Assembly: GCF_040954835.1 (NCBI RefSeq)
Contig: NC_090709.1
Location: forward strand, 44,152,490 to 44,216,489
DNA length: 64,000 bases
Reading direction: 5' to 3'
From: Lepisosteus oculatus
Lineage: Eukaryota; Chordata; Actinopteri; Semionotiformes; Lepisosteidae
In this document: positions 45,541-57,000 of the stretch, piece by piece
How the letters are laid out: every line of letters starts with the position of its first letter
How positions within the stretch are numbered: position 1 is the first letter of the stretch
The notes under the pieces: generated by a model
The model's database searches: none
Seen by the model: only the letters and a program-made list of their open reading frames with translations
What the model was told of the DNA's origin: nothing
Translations under genes and position numbers: made by a program

Positions 45541-47260
45541 AACATGAGACTCTCGCTCAGTAAACACGCTTTATCGTTTACTGAGCTTTCGATGAACGTC
45601 TAAGTGAAAGACAAATTCACTATTTTCACTTTTTGTTTAAAGAACACTTTTATCACATGTTCTGCACTCCCGATGGTGTTTACCAGTGCTCTTTCTACAC
45701 GCCTGATTTGAGCGTCTTTACAGAGAGCCTATTTGGAAGCCTCACATATGCAAATGGTGACACTTTATTTTCGCTCCACATAAGAAACTCATAAATCTTT
45801 GAATGATTTCCTCTTCGCCTGCAGCACTAGCATTTGTCTACAGTTTGTGGCATCTTTTCAACACAATAAATTTCACCATGGACTGAAAGATCAAATGGTT
45901 TTGGCAAAAGATAAGGAGATCTCCTGGCCTGTAAGGGATCAAACCCACAACCGTGGAGTTATTAGAATGACAATCGATCCAACTGAGCTACCTGACCACA
46001 TACAAGCGAGGCTCTCTGTGCAGCATAAAATTTAGAGAATTATTTTTCCCTCTGAATTTAAACCCTCACAATTATGTGTACTGGCTTTCTGGAAGTGGTG
46101 GATATAATGAAGAAGAGATCAGCCTCTGTGATGCAATGTGATGCAGTGTCAAGTGACACTGACCTTCGTTATACTGTTCCCTGCTGCATTTTAACCTACT
46201 GGGGAAATATTGGTATCCATGCATGAAAGTTTTCCTCCTTGTCAAATTATTTTCAAGCACATTTTTGTTGTTGAAAATAAACCTTGTGGATTTACATGTT
46301 GTGTCCCTCTTCTGTTAGTGTCACCCAAATTGATACATTGTTCTCTGGCGATTCTTCAGATCATACCATTTTGTACAATACTGTATCAGTATTGTAGAAC
46401 TCATCTCATTAAAGAAAATAAGGCTTTTTTTGTATATTTTATTATAATTGTATTTATATGTGGAAATATGTTATTTTAATATCGACATGTAAATTTGAAA
46501 AATTATCCCCCCCCCCTAAAAGCAGGCAGCCTAACATTTTCAGCTGACAAAAAATTATATGAATTTTTAAAGATCCAGACTGAAAGTTTATAAAATATAG
46601 TTTTACACTATATGCTGCTGTTTTAAAAGTATTCTTATTTTACAGGTGCAACTGTGGTTAACATTGCTGCCACGCAGTGCTGGAGCTCTGTGTTTATTTC
46701 CTGACGTGTTGTTCTATCTGAGTGGAGTTTGTATGTTCTCCCCATGTTTGTTTGGAGTTTCCGCCAGGTGCTGCAGTTTCCTCCCACAGTCCAAAAACAT
46801 TGTGATATCATTTTAGGAAGTGAATTTCATGATCGTAAGTTGTCTAATGTCATTTTGTCACACCTGTCAAAGTGTGAATTGTTTGAACTTTCATCTTTCC
46901 TGTCATTTGAACCCAAATGCCTCTGTAACAATCTGTAGTTAATATTTCTGCAGTTTTAAGTGAGGTAGCGATGCTGTATATTTCAACGAGCCGTCCCTTC
47001 TTGCAAGACAAGGACCCTTAATTTCTCTTGATTTGTAGGGAAATGTAAATAACACTCAGGATGTCTCATGTTGTGTCTGGATTTGTCCACAGTGGCTTTT
47101 CTCCTTTGTGTGGTCCAATGTATACATATTACTAACAAACATTTAAGTTTCCCTTTCCATTGGGGTTGATATTTTCATTGTGAGTTGCCAAGAGCTCCTT
47201 CATTTTTAATTGATAGTTTTAATATAATAAATTAGACATTATATGCACATAAAATGGTTC
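45541..47260. other. no protein gene; tRNA-Ile relic inside
   Basis: No exon or repeat could be supported other than the tRNA relic at 45925-45997. Frames such as the one from 46210 are short and AT-driven. Confidence 0.45.
45925..45997 (-). pseudogene. tRNA-Ile(AAT) relic
   Basis: On the minus strand ggtagctcagttgg, anticodon region ttctaataact (AAT) and end ttacaggcca follow tRNA-Ile(AAT). The acceptor stem, D-arm and anticodon stem have mismatches, and the B box is ggtttgatccc. Confidence 0.65.
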
Positions 47261-47266
47261 TAAAAA

Positions 47267-47272
47267 GTTTAT
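47267..47272 (-). promoter_or_regulatory. candidate polyadenylation signal of the coiled-coil gene
   Basis: AATAAA on the minus strand (ttcaataaacttt) lies about 0.9 kb past the end of the coiled-coil frame at 48169, downstream of the last exon-like text at about 47830. It is a candidate only, positioned within a base or two. Confidence 0.35.
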
Positions 47273-47829
47273 TGAAAAAAAACTTCAATAAAAGTAATAA
47301 AAAATCTTTCCCATCAAAAGTTTTACATTCAGAATTTACTTCAAGGAATGGTTTAATTTCTTATTTCTGAAACATCAAATTATAGAAAGAAGAAAGAAGT
47401 GGGATGTTCAAGCCTCCCTTTTGTAAAACACAAGCTGCAGATACAGACATTGAGGAGAGTGTGGAGTGAAGTGGACTCAGGTCACAGTGTCAGTGTGGAA
47501 ACAGTGGAGTGAAGTGGACTCAGGTCACAGTGTCAGTGTGGATCCCATCCCTGAACAACCTCACCCACACTGAGTCCCCTGTCTGTAGTCCCCTTTACCT
47601 GAAGTGGGGTCTTTCTCAATGTCCCCTGGATCTCTGTATCCAGAGGGCGTCTCATCAGAGAGGAGTCTCCCTGTGAACAGACGAGCAGGTCAGTAATGGC
47701 TCTGACACAGATTGGCCTGTCAGATACCTCTTCTCTCCCAGTCAGTATTTATTTGCTGGTGTGAAATTAGGTTGAAACTAATGACAAAGGTTAGTCCAGG
47801 TTGGTAAAGGGTGTACTCCTGCATCTTAT

Positions 47830-48168
47830 TTATAATAACTCACCTGACAGCGTCTGGACTCTGGGGCACACTATTTTTCCAAAACTCTCCAGCTCTCCAT
47901 CTTCTCCTTCAATTGTTGCTTCTCCAAAACTCTCCTCCTTTCCTCCTCCTTCTTCAGCTGTTTCTTTACCTTTTTCACAAACTCTCCTCCTCTCCTTCTC
48001 CTCTTTTGCTTGTTTCTTCTCCTGCTTCTCCAACAGTTTCCTCCTCTCCTTCTTCTCCTTTGCCTGTTGCCTCTCCTCCTCTTCCCAAAATCTCCTTCTC
48101 TCCTTTTCCTCCTTTGCTCGTTTCTTATTCTCCTCCTTCAGCTGATTCCCCCTCTACTCCTCCTGAGC
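47830..48168 (-). other. coiled-coil frame continued past stop
   Basis: After the TGA at 48169-48171 the same minus-strand frame goes on. A TAG follows six codons later, then about 95 open codons of the same Lys/Glu/Arg-rich repeat (KEEKERRR, AKEKKERRKLLEKQEKKQ) and a short acidic tail (EGEDGELESFG). Either the gene has lost its C-terminus to stops, or this part is 3' UTR of coding origin. A splice donor-like GGAG|GTGAGC overlaps the TGA, but the next AG is only 31 nt away. Confidence 0.55.
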
Positions 48169-51100
48169 TCACCTCCATTCCTCCTTCTCCTTCTGCCTCC
48201 TCTCCTCCTCCTGCTGCAGGCGTTTCTCCAGCCCCCGGGCGTAGGCCTTCCACCTCTTCTGCTCCTTCTTCTCCCATCTCACCTCCTGCTTCTGCTGCTC
48301 CCTCCTGTTCTCCTCCGCCTCCTGGGCACGTCTCCGCTCCTCCTTGTTCATGGTCCTCCTAATTGCATCTGCTGCCTTGGTGCGTCTCCTCTCCTGCTTC
48401 TCCTCAGTGTTCCTCCTCTGCTCCTCCTTCTTCTCCCGTCTCCTCTTCTCCTTCTCCAGCATCTGCCTCCTGTCCTCTCCCTCCTTCTCCCATCTTCTCT
48501 CCTGTTTTTCAAACACTTTCCTCCTCTTCTCCTCCACCTTCATCCTCTCCTCCTCCAGCTTCCTCCTCTCCTTCTCCTCCTGCACCTCCTGTCTCCGATC
48601 CATCAACCACCCTTCCTGCTTCTGCCTCCTCTCCTTATCCCGCTCCTGGGTGTTCAGGGACCGGTGCCTCCCAACCCGGACATTCCTGACTTTCTCCACT
48701 GGTGCCGCTGTCCTTTTGCCCCCTTGCGGCTCCTTCCATCTCTTCAGCTCTGTAGTGTTGCTCTTATCCTCATCGACCTCGGAACAGCACAGCATCTTGT
48801 TGAAGGAATGGGAGGAGCTGACCTGCTTTGAGAGAGAGGAGTTAATATAGACACACTGACTGGACACTCCAGTACATGAACACTGCACTGAGAGAGAGAG
48901 GGGTTCATACAGACACACTGACTGGACACTCCAGTACATGAACACTGCACTGAGAGAGAGAGGGGTTCATACAGACACACTGACTGGACACTCCAGTACA
49001 TGAACACTGCACTGAGAGAGAGAGGGGTTCATACAAACACACTGACTAGACACTCCAGGACATGAACACTGCACTGAGAGAGAGAGAAGGGTTCATACAG
49101 ACACTGGACACTGGACAGGAGTAAAGAGAGGATCAGAGCATCACCCACCTTCTTTTTCTTCTGTCTCACAGGAGGTGGTGATTGGACACCACAGTAAAGG
49201 TTCACTCCTCACCTCTCCTAGAATCACAGGAGCTACAGGGTCCTCTAGGTGTCTCAGCACCTGTGTTCTGACTTTCAGCAACTCTGGAGGCCTCTCTTCA
49301 GGACTTGGACCTTCCTGACTCTCCTGATTCCTCTGCCTCTTCTTCTTCTTTTTCTTAGTCTTCTTCACCTCAGTCTTCTCCTGGGAGGTGATGGGAGGGA
49401 GGCGAGGGAGGGGTCTGGGGACAGGCAGCTGGCTGGACAGTGGGGCAGTGACCTGGGGCAGGTCAGTGTCAGGATTAGAAGAGGTGGACATGTTGTCCTC
49501 TTCATCTTTTTCAGGGCTGACTTGGAAAGCACGCCTCTTTACACTTGGACACTGAAGACAGACACAGGTCTTTGCTGTTGGGGTCAGTTCTTCTTATTCT
49601 TAATATACCCTCAGTACATGCATTGTGACTGTAATAAGAGTCTGCACAGTTGACTCTACACAAGGACAGAGGGGGCAGCATGGAGCAGTCGGCAGGGAGT
49701 TTAATGAGCTCAGCGGCGTCAAAGGTGAGTGTAGAGGGAGGGCCCAGGGGCACTAATACTTAGGTCCAGGAAAGGAAGGGGTGGACAGCTGGTTCTCTTT
49801 GAAAGCCTATTCCACCTGGATAATGGGCTGTGGAGGCTGAAGACACACAGCAGACCTTGGTAATGGAGACACCCTTCACTTCTAATTCTATAAGGTCCAC
49901 ATGTACTGAGTTTCACCAGGTGAGTCTGCACAGTTTGTCCAATAAGATCCTGGACAAGTGTGTCTACACAGTTTTTTAAGTGTTTGTACAGGGGTGAGTC
50001 TATACAGTGTGTTTAATAAGAGTCTAAACAGGTCTGTTTATATAGTGAGTCCTAATAAAAGCTTGTACAGTCTATACAGTCTATACAGTCTATACAGTGT
50101 GTCCTATAAGAGTCTGTACAGGTGAGTCTGTACAGTGTGTCCAATTAGAGTCCATACAGGTGAGTCTATACAGTGTGTCCAATAAGAGTCTGTACAGTTA
50201 ACTCCACACAAGGACAGAGGTTCTGTTCGCTTCTCACCTGTCTCGGAAGCTCAGGAGCTCTGACACTCCTTAGAGGAGGGAACTTAATGGGGGCAGCATG
50301 GCACAGTCAACAGGGGTTTCTCTGAGCTCAGCGGGGTCACAGGTGATCGAAGAGGGAGGGCCCAGGGGCGCCAAGATCCAGGAGAGGGAGGGATGGACAG
50401 CTTGTTTTCTTCAACAGCCTCGCCCACCTGGATTGTGCGTCTCCTGTGCTGTGGAGACTGAAGACAGAAGACCTTTCTGTTCCTGCCGAGTCCCACAACA
50501 GGTCAAACTGTCCTAAGACTACTACAAAGAGAAAAAATAAACCTGCTATTCACAGACCTCAGCTACAGGGACTCCCAGGTACTTCTGCAGGATGAGGTCG
50601 ACGTCAATGTCGGCTGCAACCTGGTGGAAGCACTTGCTCACCTCGGAGAACTCACACCTGACCTTCGTGTTTTCAAAGTAGGACTTCAGTGTCTCCACCG
50701 CCTCTTCGTAGTTGTCCTGCTTCATGATTCCTGTGCCCTGGAAGGGAAAATCCTAGGAAAATGGGGAGAGAGAATCAGGCAAGATGTCCTGACCATGTCT
50801 GCAGTCGTCAAACCAAACCTCCATTATATGAGCTTGTGTTGTCTGTTGTCTTCACTGTTTTAATTTTGGGATTTGGTAAAATTTCTTATCATATCCTCTG
50901 TGAAACTTCACTAACTCAGTACCAACTCCTGTACCAGAGAGAGAGAACAAAGACAGTGAATCATCATCATACCTCCACAGCGCCAGACAGGAGATGCAGC
51001 CTAGGGGTGGAACTGTGGTATCTCTAAAGCCAAAAGAGAGGGGGAGGGGGGGTCACCCCGATGTTAATAGAGCAAATAGAGAGATGGGGTGTCACCCTGC

Positions 51101-51504
51101 TGTTGCCATTGATGACCAAGAGTCTCACTACCCACTCTATGATGTCCCCTAGTGTTGATCTGTAAGTGGTGTGTCTTTCAGTCACCCACTTGAAATAACA
51201 GCAGGCTGGAGTCCCAGCCCAGCTCCTGTATCTCTCCCCTTGGATCTGGGAGATTTCCAGGTTGAGTGGGGTGATGCAGATATCTTGGAAAGCTGAGGGG
51301 TCAGGAGAGTCACCCCAGCCCCTGTACCGCCCCAATACCACAGTGCAAGCTGGACAAGGGGGAGGGGTTTCTGGGACTCACCAATCCCACATATGCTGCC
51401 TCTGATCCAAACTTGGCTAGGACCTCATCGTACAACTCCAGGCAGTCCAGCTGGATGGAAGACATCGCATTCTGAGCCCAGGTCCGCACCCGGCTCTCCT
51501 CAAC
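48169..51504 (-). CDS. unrecognised multi-exon gene, C-terminal coiled coil
   Basis: I do not recognise this gene. Four exons look real on the minus strand: 51382-51504 (VEESRVRTWAQNAMSSIQ..., donor GTGAGT), 50558-50737 (GTGIMKQDNYEEAVETLK..., 60 codons, after a cttccag acceptor), 49213-49520, and 48169-48822. The first two join in phase and give a helical segment (YDEVLAKFGSEAAYVGL then ETLKSYFENTKVRCEF). The third encodes a Pro-rich stretch and a basic KKTKKKKKKRQR block, ends GE|GTGAGG and joins the last exon in phase. That exon (about 218 codons) is almost wholly Lys/Glu/Arg/Gln and should form a long single coiled coil. A 30 nt exon (50428-50457, SPQHRRRTIQ) is possible. The phase between exons 2 and 3 is unresolved, so an exon may be missed. 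The 5' end was not found. Confidence 0.55.
48842..49110. repeat. 62-bp minisatellite, four-plus units
   Basis: The words acacactgac and ggacactccag recur at 62-base steps (48851, 48913, 48975, 49037), with a partial unit after. Each unit ends in a gagagagag run. It lies in the intron between exons 3 and 4 of the coiled-coil gene. Confidence 0.92.
49600..50500. repeat. intragenic duplication and short tandem repeats
   Basis: Bases 49640-49870 and 50205-50475 are related copies (gggggcagcatgg, gagggagggcccaggggc, tgtggag-ctgaagac). Between them, 49920-50215 is built of imperfect repeats of a gtctatacagtgtgtcc-aataagagtctgtacagg unit. Both lie inside introns of the coiled-coil gene, with a possible tiny exon in each copy. 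Confidence 0.7.
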
Positions 51505-51599
51505 CTAGAGCAGCCCCTCCAGTTCGACCCACAGGCCCTCGCCGAGCCACCACAGGGCAGCCGGGGCCTTACCTACACTCTTACCTACAGTTACACTAT

Positions 51600-52560
51600 A
51601 ACTAACACTTACACAAATACTGCCAATATTACAACAGTAACACTGCAATTAAGGCTTACGGTATCATTATTACTAACAATAACACAAACTTAGTTGTACA
51701 CTAATAATACCAATAATAACAGTAATACTATCAAAAGAACTAACATGACAATGAGTATTAATATTCTGACACTAACACTATGATTATCAGTAATATTAAC
51801 ATGAATACTAACATTAAAACTAAAATTAAAAGTAGCTCTATCATCACTAATTCTCACATGAATACTAGTATTCAGTAGTACTATCATCATTAATACTCAC
51901 ATAGACACACAGACACTACACATACTCATGGACACACACCCACACACATCAAACACTCACAAACACCCACAAACCCACAGACACCACATACGCTAATAGT
52001 GATAAAAACACAGCACTCACAGATTTCTGTTCGTTGGTCTGGACTCTAGAAAGTTATAAAGTGCTCTAGAAATTTGCAAGCGACTCTGGACCTCAACATC
52101 TGTTGAAGGGTCACTTCTGTCAGACACAGCATTGGAGCCCAAGCCCACCTACACACACACTGACAGATATACACCCACACATTCACACACATTATGACAT
52201 ACTGACAGACACACAACCACACACTCACACATATTCACACAAACACTACACACACTCACAGATACAAACTCACAGACGCACACAAACACACAACACACAC
52301 TCACAGGCACCACGCACATTTATACACACAATCAGACACTCACACACATACAGTACTCGCACACATTCACAGACACACACATACACACTGATAGACACCA
52401 CACACTTGCAGACACACACCCACACACTAACAGACACACACCTGCACAATGACAGACAGATCACACTGACAGACACACATTCACACACTGACAAACACCA
52501 CACACTCACAAACACCACAAACTCACAGACACACTCTACAAACACTTATAATAACAGTAA
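51600..52560. repeat. microsatellite-rich stretch
   Basis: Bases 51640-51900 are rich in short AT/AC blocks (taatactaac types). Bases 51900-52560 are dominated by CA with recurrent cacacactgacagaca units. Long open frames here on either strand come from this bias and are not genes. Confidence 0.85.
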
Positions 52561-53817
52561 TGCTATCACTAGCATTAGTATTAAAACTACCAGTTGAACT
52601 CTCACTAATATTCACATAAATACACTAGCATTAGTATTAGTTGCTGTCCGTGACGTCACACCACACTTTGTGACAAAGGCGAGACATCTAGCCAGGCACA
52701 GTGACCTGCCGTGTGTCGCCATGGTTACCATACTTATGATTTGTAAACAAATGGAAAATGCATTTAAACTGTTACTTACACAAATTTATTAACTTTGAAT
52801 ATAATTTTCTAGCTCTAGGATACAATTCCTAAATAATAATTTGAACAAATCATTCTTTAATTTCAGATTGAACATTATTAACACTAAACGCATGTTAATT
52901 AATAGATATTGACTCTTTTCTAGATTTTTAAATGGGTCAAGAACGGGAAAAGAATCAGTGCTCACCAATCGGTGAACTTAATCGATTATTCTACGGCTTT
53001 TTAGTTGAATTAATTGCTTGTCGATAGATAAGTGATCAATAACTCTCCCGCGGTCTCGATCTCTGATTCCGGCGCTCTGCCTGGTGTCTGTGACATCACA
53101 GCGCTCTTTCTGACAGAGCAGAGCTGGAGGAGACTTCTGTCCGGAGCCCGGGGGGCTTTTCTTACAGATATAACATCTCCAAAAACAAAACACACCGCTA
53201 TTAAGAGAAGCGATTCATAACAGCAGGAAGAGGAGAATGACAAACTTAGAAATGAAATTCATTAAACACTAACAGAAAAAAATGTTTACTTCACAGAATA
53301 ATGCGTTATAAAGCATACTCCTGTGGAGCAGAAGAGAAAGAGAAGGAGCACAGGTCTCTATAATAAGTGCTTTTAAGCGTTTTACACGAATCTCCATAGA
53401 ATAGAAGCCAGGAGGATCAGACTCCTGATCCTGGAGGTTGAAGAGCAGCTCTTGGTTTTATTTTTACTCGATCTCTCAGTTCCTCAGCCAGTTTGATTAT
53501 TTAATTAACTATATAACTGTTATCAGACTCTGTTTAACTGTATATTTATAAGACTCCCCATGAGAGACGTGTGGGAGACGCTGAATCCCAGGGCTGGTGT
53601 GGAATCACACACAGACAGGTCTTCTGTGTGATCTGAGTCCCACTGCTCAGAGCTACAAACTTGTCAACTAGTCACTATTGTAGACACGACCATCAGTCTG
53701 CTGCTGCTGATAATCATATTACACTTATAAGAGTGGCAATACTGCTGTTCATTAAATAAGTAAAAATAATAAGAGATAATCCCATATTGCTCAATTGTCA
53801 GTCAAACACTTCTGACA
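52561..53817. other. no gene supported
   Basis: A modestly CpG-containing patch at 53040-53160 (ctcccgcggtctcgatctctg) could be the promoter side of the coiled-coil gene, but no TATA or exon was recognised. Nothing else could be supported. Confidence 0.35.
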
Positions 53818-54060
53818 GATAGGCTTATTCCATGCTGAAAAAAAGAAGAAAGAGAACACAAGGTTTTGGCTGTGGAGCCTTCTTCAGGTGTGAGAGAGAC
53901 AGGGCAGTAGGCAAAGGTAAAGTAGCGGGAGAACAAAGGCTGGGAGGGAGGAGGAGTGAGAGGCGGGAGCAGGGGACAGAAAGAGAGGCCAATCAAAAGG
54001 TGTGAAGTCAGAATAGATGTAGAGAGGTGTGACAGAAAGAGGGTCTTGGAACAGCTGTGA
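53818..54060 (-). mobile_element. Penelope-like 3' end fragment, copy 2, with hammerhead-like core
   Basis: This is the inverted counterpart of 40135-40340. On the minus strand it reads CTGAAGA, then ggctccacagcc (a 4-bp stem GGCT/AGCC), then aaaacc where a ribozyme would have GAAAC. Next comes gtgttctctttc and agcatggaataagcc. This is a nearly complete hammerhead core with the conserved G lost. Confidence 0.55.
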
Positions 54061-54575
54061 AGAGACAGAGTGCTGGTTTAGTGAGAGAAGCGGGCAAGTG
54101 GCCCAGGGAGGAAGAGATTTAATCTGTTTCTCTACTGTGCATGTTTAAATCCACTTAATATTGAATATTAATATGGAATTTTACAACTAAGGCTAAATTT
54201 TGGAAGCTGAAACAGAAGTACTGTATAGTACAATTTTGTTTTGATTTGAACCGATGTTTGCACCACAATAATCCATTCGTCGTCGAAAGAAGCAAAGGCA
54301 GATGTGTTTTGAATCTCACGATGATCCTGTTCTCAATCCAAAAGAAAGGTTTAATGTGATCCCACTAGAAAAAGAGTCAATTTCTATATCTAATGATGTC
54401 CCTCAAACATTTTGTAATATCTCTGGGAGTGTATACAGTAGAAGCCTGGTTAACTGCTTAAATTCAAACTAAACAGGACTATGGGAATGAGATTTGATTT
54501 TGAACTGGGATTTAAATAAATAGGAACGCTGCACTACATTGTGCTTTATGTAAGACAAAAGGTGGGCTTCCTGTG
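54061..54575. other. no gene seen
   Basis: No feature was supported between the Penelope-like end and the tRNA-Tyr relic. Confidence 0.4.
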
Positions 54576-54663
54576 TTTTCGATAACTCAGTTGTAAGAGC
54601 GGAGGAATATAGTGGAAACAGCAGGGAACTCTTTGTTCTCTGGTTTGAATCTGGCTGGAAGAA
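54576..54663 (+). pseudogene. tRNA-Tyr relic with intron remains
   Basis: The text ttttcgataactcagttg...agagcggaggaata, the intron-like tagtggaaacagcaggga, and gctggtttgaatctgg (here tctggtttgaatctgg) follow vertebrate tRNA-Tyr(GTA) and its intron. The acceptor stem, D-arm and anticodon (GTA to ATA) are damaged. Confidence 0.7.
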
Positions 54664-54845
54664 AGGTGTTTTTTATGTTCTTTAATCAAAAAGTGAACAT
54701 TTTTCATTTACTTAGTTGTCCAGCAAAAGCTGAGTAAACGGTGAAGCAGAGCCTCTTGTTCTGAATTCTTCTAACATTGTCTAGGCTTGTAGACTCCTCA
54801 CTCTTCCTAAAACAAAGTGCCGCAGATAAAGATACAGTACTTGTC

Positions 54846-54925
54846 GGGAGTTTAGTTCAGTGGTAGAGCACATACAGTACAGTACCTCGCATGTATGTGA
54901 CTGTTTTCAATCGCTGGCGTCTCCA
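54846..54925 (+). pseudogene. tRNA-Ala relic with insertion
   Basis: The text gggagtttagttcagtggtagagc, then a short cagta duplication, then cgcatgtatg and tcaatcgctggcgtctcca follow tRNA-Ala. An insertion in the anticodon arm and a broken B box rule out function. Confidence 0.6.
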
Positions 54926-55599
54926 CTCTGGATTTCTTCCTAAGCGCGATATCTTTCCTTACTTGTGTGTGAATTTCAGTGCGACACATAAACCCTTTGT
55001 CTGTTTTATAAATATTCTATTTTAAATCAGTTAAAACAAAAAAAGTACTAATTACATACACGTAGAAAACACATGTATTTAATTTGAAAATGTGGGCAAT
55101 GTATTACAAGTTGTGGAGCTGAGCTCACAGTAGAGCAGTTGATATCGTTAAACCACGTATTGTTTTTAAATGACGCTACTAAGCACTGGCACGGTGTTTG
55201 TGCAGTCCTACCCAAGCTTTCTATCGACTGGATGAGTCTCCTGTTCCATCTCCAATTCTTTCCGCACATTTCACCTGTTTCACCACCGTTATCATTAGAC
55301 TATAGCCACTAATACGAGAATACTGTTCTGAAAGACTGTCTTAAATAATAATGTTGAAAAGGGTAATGATAAGAGTTTTTTTCATTAAGGTAACCATACA
55401 TTTGCCTGTATAGTACAACTTATTATCTGTATCCGCAAATCCCCAATATTAATGCTGTCTCCTGAGAAACACAAGTGTAGAGTCAAATCATATTAAATAA
55501 TACAACAAAACTATTCAATTAACACCCCTATGTGACAGAACACATTTAAGACTTATACCCTTTTAAATATGTATTTCCTTCATTTCAGTTCTGTCCCCG
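54926..55599. other. no gene seen
   Basis: AT-rich DNA with no supported feature on either strand. Confidence 0.4.
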
Positions 55600-57000
55600 G
55601 GATACCTGAAAATTCATTATAGTATAATAAAGTCTGTGCATGCATTACCTGTAATACAGCTACTAATACAGATAACATTAAATTCATTATTAAGATATTA
55701 CACTTTATTAATAAAATATGTATTGATAAAATTCCTTGTGAATAATTGTAGTGTCTGGAAAGCAATTGTTCATTACTTAATGACGATATTATTTCCACTA
55801 CATTCAGGACAGTTCCAATGTAATCTATTGTTCCGCTTAGTCTGCTTAGTCTCCTACTTTAGTAATGTCTAATGGGCAGCAGCTGTTATTTTAGGTTTGT
55901 TGCAATTGAGAACAGGTTTGCTACAGAGCTGCTGACAAATTTCAGCAGCCAGTGTGTTGCAACTGACCCGTTGTAGCTACCAATCAGCAGCAAGGAGAAA
56001 AAACAACATTAGTTTTGCCTTTTTTTTAAAAAAAAAAGGAAAACCGAGTAGTAGTTTATGTGGTAATTTCAGGTACAATGTATGAACTAAAGTTAACTAG
56101 TCCCACAGTAATGCGTGGGATCCTATCAACAGAAAAAAAAAAGTTGTAACCCGAAAACACAACAAAACGAGAAGTCTCCCGGGAACCTAGGTAAATCCCT
56201 GTAGTAGTCTAGCAAATATAAAAAAACAACCAAACGCAACAACTTTAAAAGAAAAAGAACATTCAGAACAAATCTGGGGAACAACAAAAACACAGAATCT
56301 AATGCGAGAGCTTTATCAAGTCTTCAGTGCTCCTCTTGTCTCAGTAGACCTCTCATATATTTGTGTACAGGTCAACTGGAGGTACACAGCTGATAGTAAT
56401 TTAAGTAGGGACCTGCGTCAGCCTGCGTGGGCTGCAAATGGAAAAGTATAGGTTTATTCCATGCTGAAAATAGAAGTAAACACAACGTTTCAGCTGTGGA
56501 GCCTTCTTTGATTGTGACTCGAAATAAACCTTTACTTGTTCGTTTGATGTTAATTTATCTCCACCAAATACCTAAGAGTATCTAAACTCAACAGTTGCTT
56601 TCAGTAGCTAAAGACACTGCTCCAGGTGAGGCTTGAACTCACAACCTCGGCATAACTCCGCTGTGCACTGCTGTATAAGTACCGCGCGCTGACCGATTGC
56701 GCCACTGGAGCTATGCAAGTTGTGCTCCTCATACAGACTGACGCTGCAGAAACACAGGGTGAAAACGGTTTCGGTTGTGGATCCATCTCCACATGGGGAA
56801 AAGGAACAGTAAAATAGCAAGGAAAATACAAGAAAAGAAACTGAAAGAATTGTGCTAACAGCAAAGGGGGACGGAGGGAGGTGGCCGGAAAAGTAAATCA
56901 ACCCGGCGGATTATTTGTAGCGACATTTTTTGTCAATCAACACACGGATTTCTCTTCATGTGCCTTAAACTGTGCAGTTTGTATTTTCGTTGTAGATAGG
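55600..57000. repeat. inverted segment, right copy (partner 44100-45540)
   Basis: This is the reverse complement of the left copy. It includes ctgtaatacagctactaata against tattagtagctgtattaccgg, tatttccactacattcag against its complement, gggcagcagctgttattttagg, a Penelope-like end (56440-56525) and tRNA-Ile(TAT). Confidence 0.8.
56618..56711 (-). tRNA. tRNA-Ile(TAT) with intron, copy 2
   Basis: This 94 nt sequence is nearly identical to the copy at 44420 and lies in the opposite orientation. It has GCTCCAGTGGCGC, a UAU anticodon split by an intron of about 20 nt, B box gttcaagcc (one change from the other copy) and end cctggagca. All stems still pair. Confidence 0.9.

Noticed and set aside
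48010-48831. Leu/Ser/Pro-rich open frames on the plus strand (up to 273 codons).
   Set aside because: They are the antisense of the GAG/AAG-rich coiled-coil exon. The composition alone explains the long frames.
48842-49110. Regular repeats that might be a CRISPR-like array.
   Set aside because: The units are contiguous with no unique spacers, in a eukaryotic intron. It is a minisatellite.
52103-52597. 164-codon His/Thr-rich frame on the plus strand.
   Set aside because: It is made entirely of CA microsatellite sequence.
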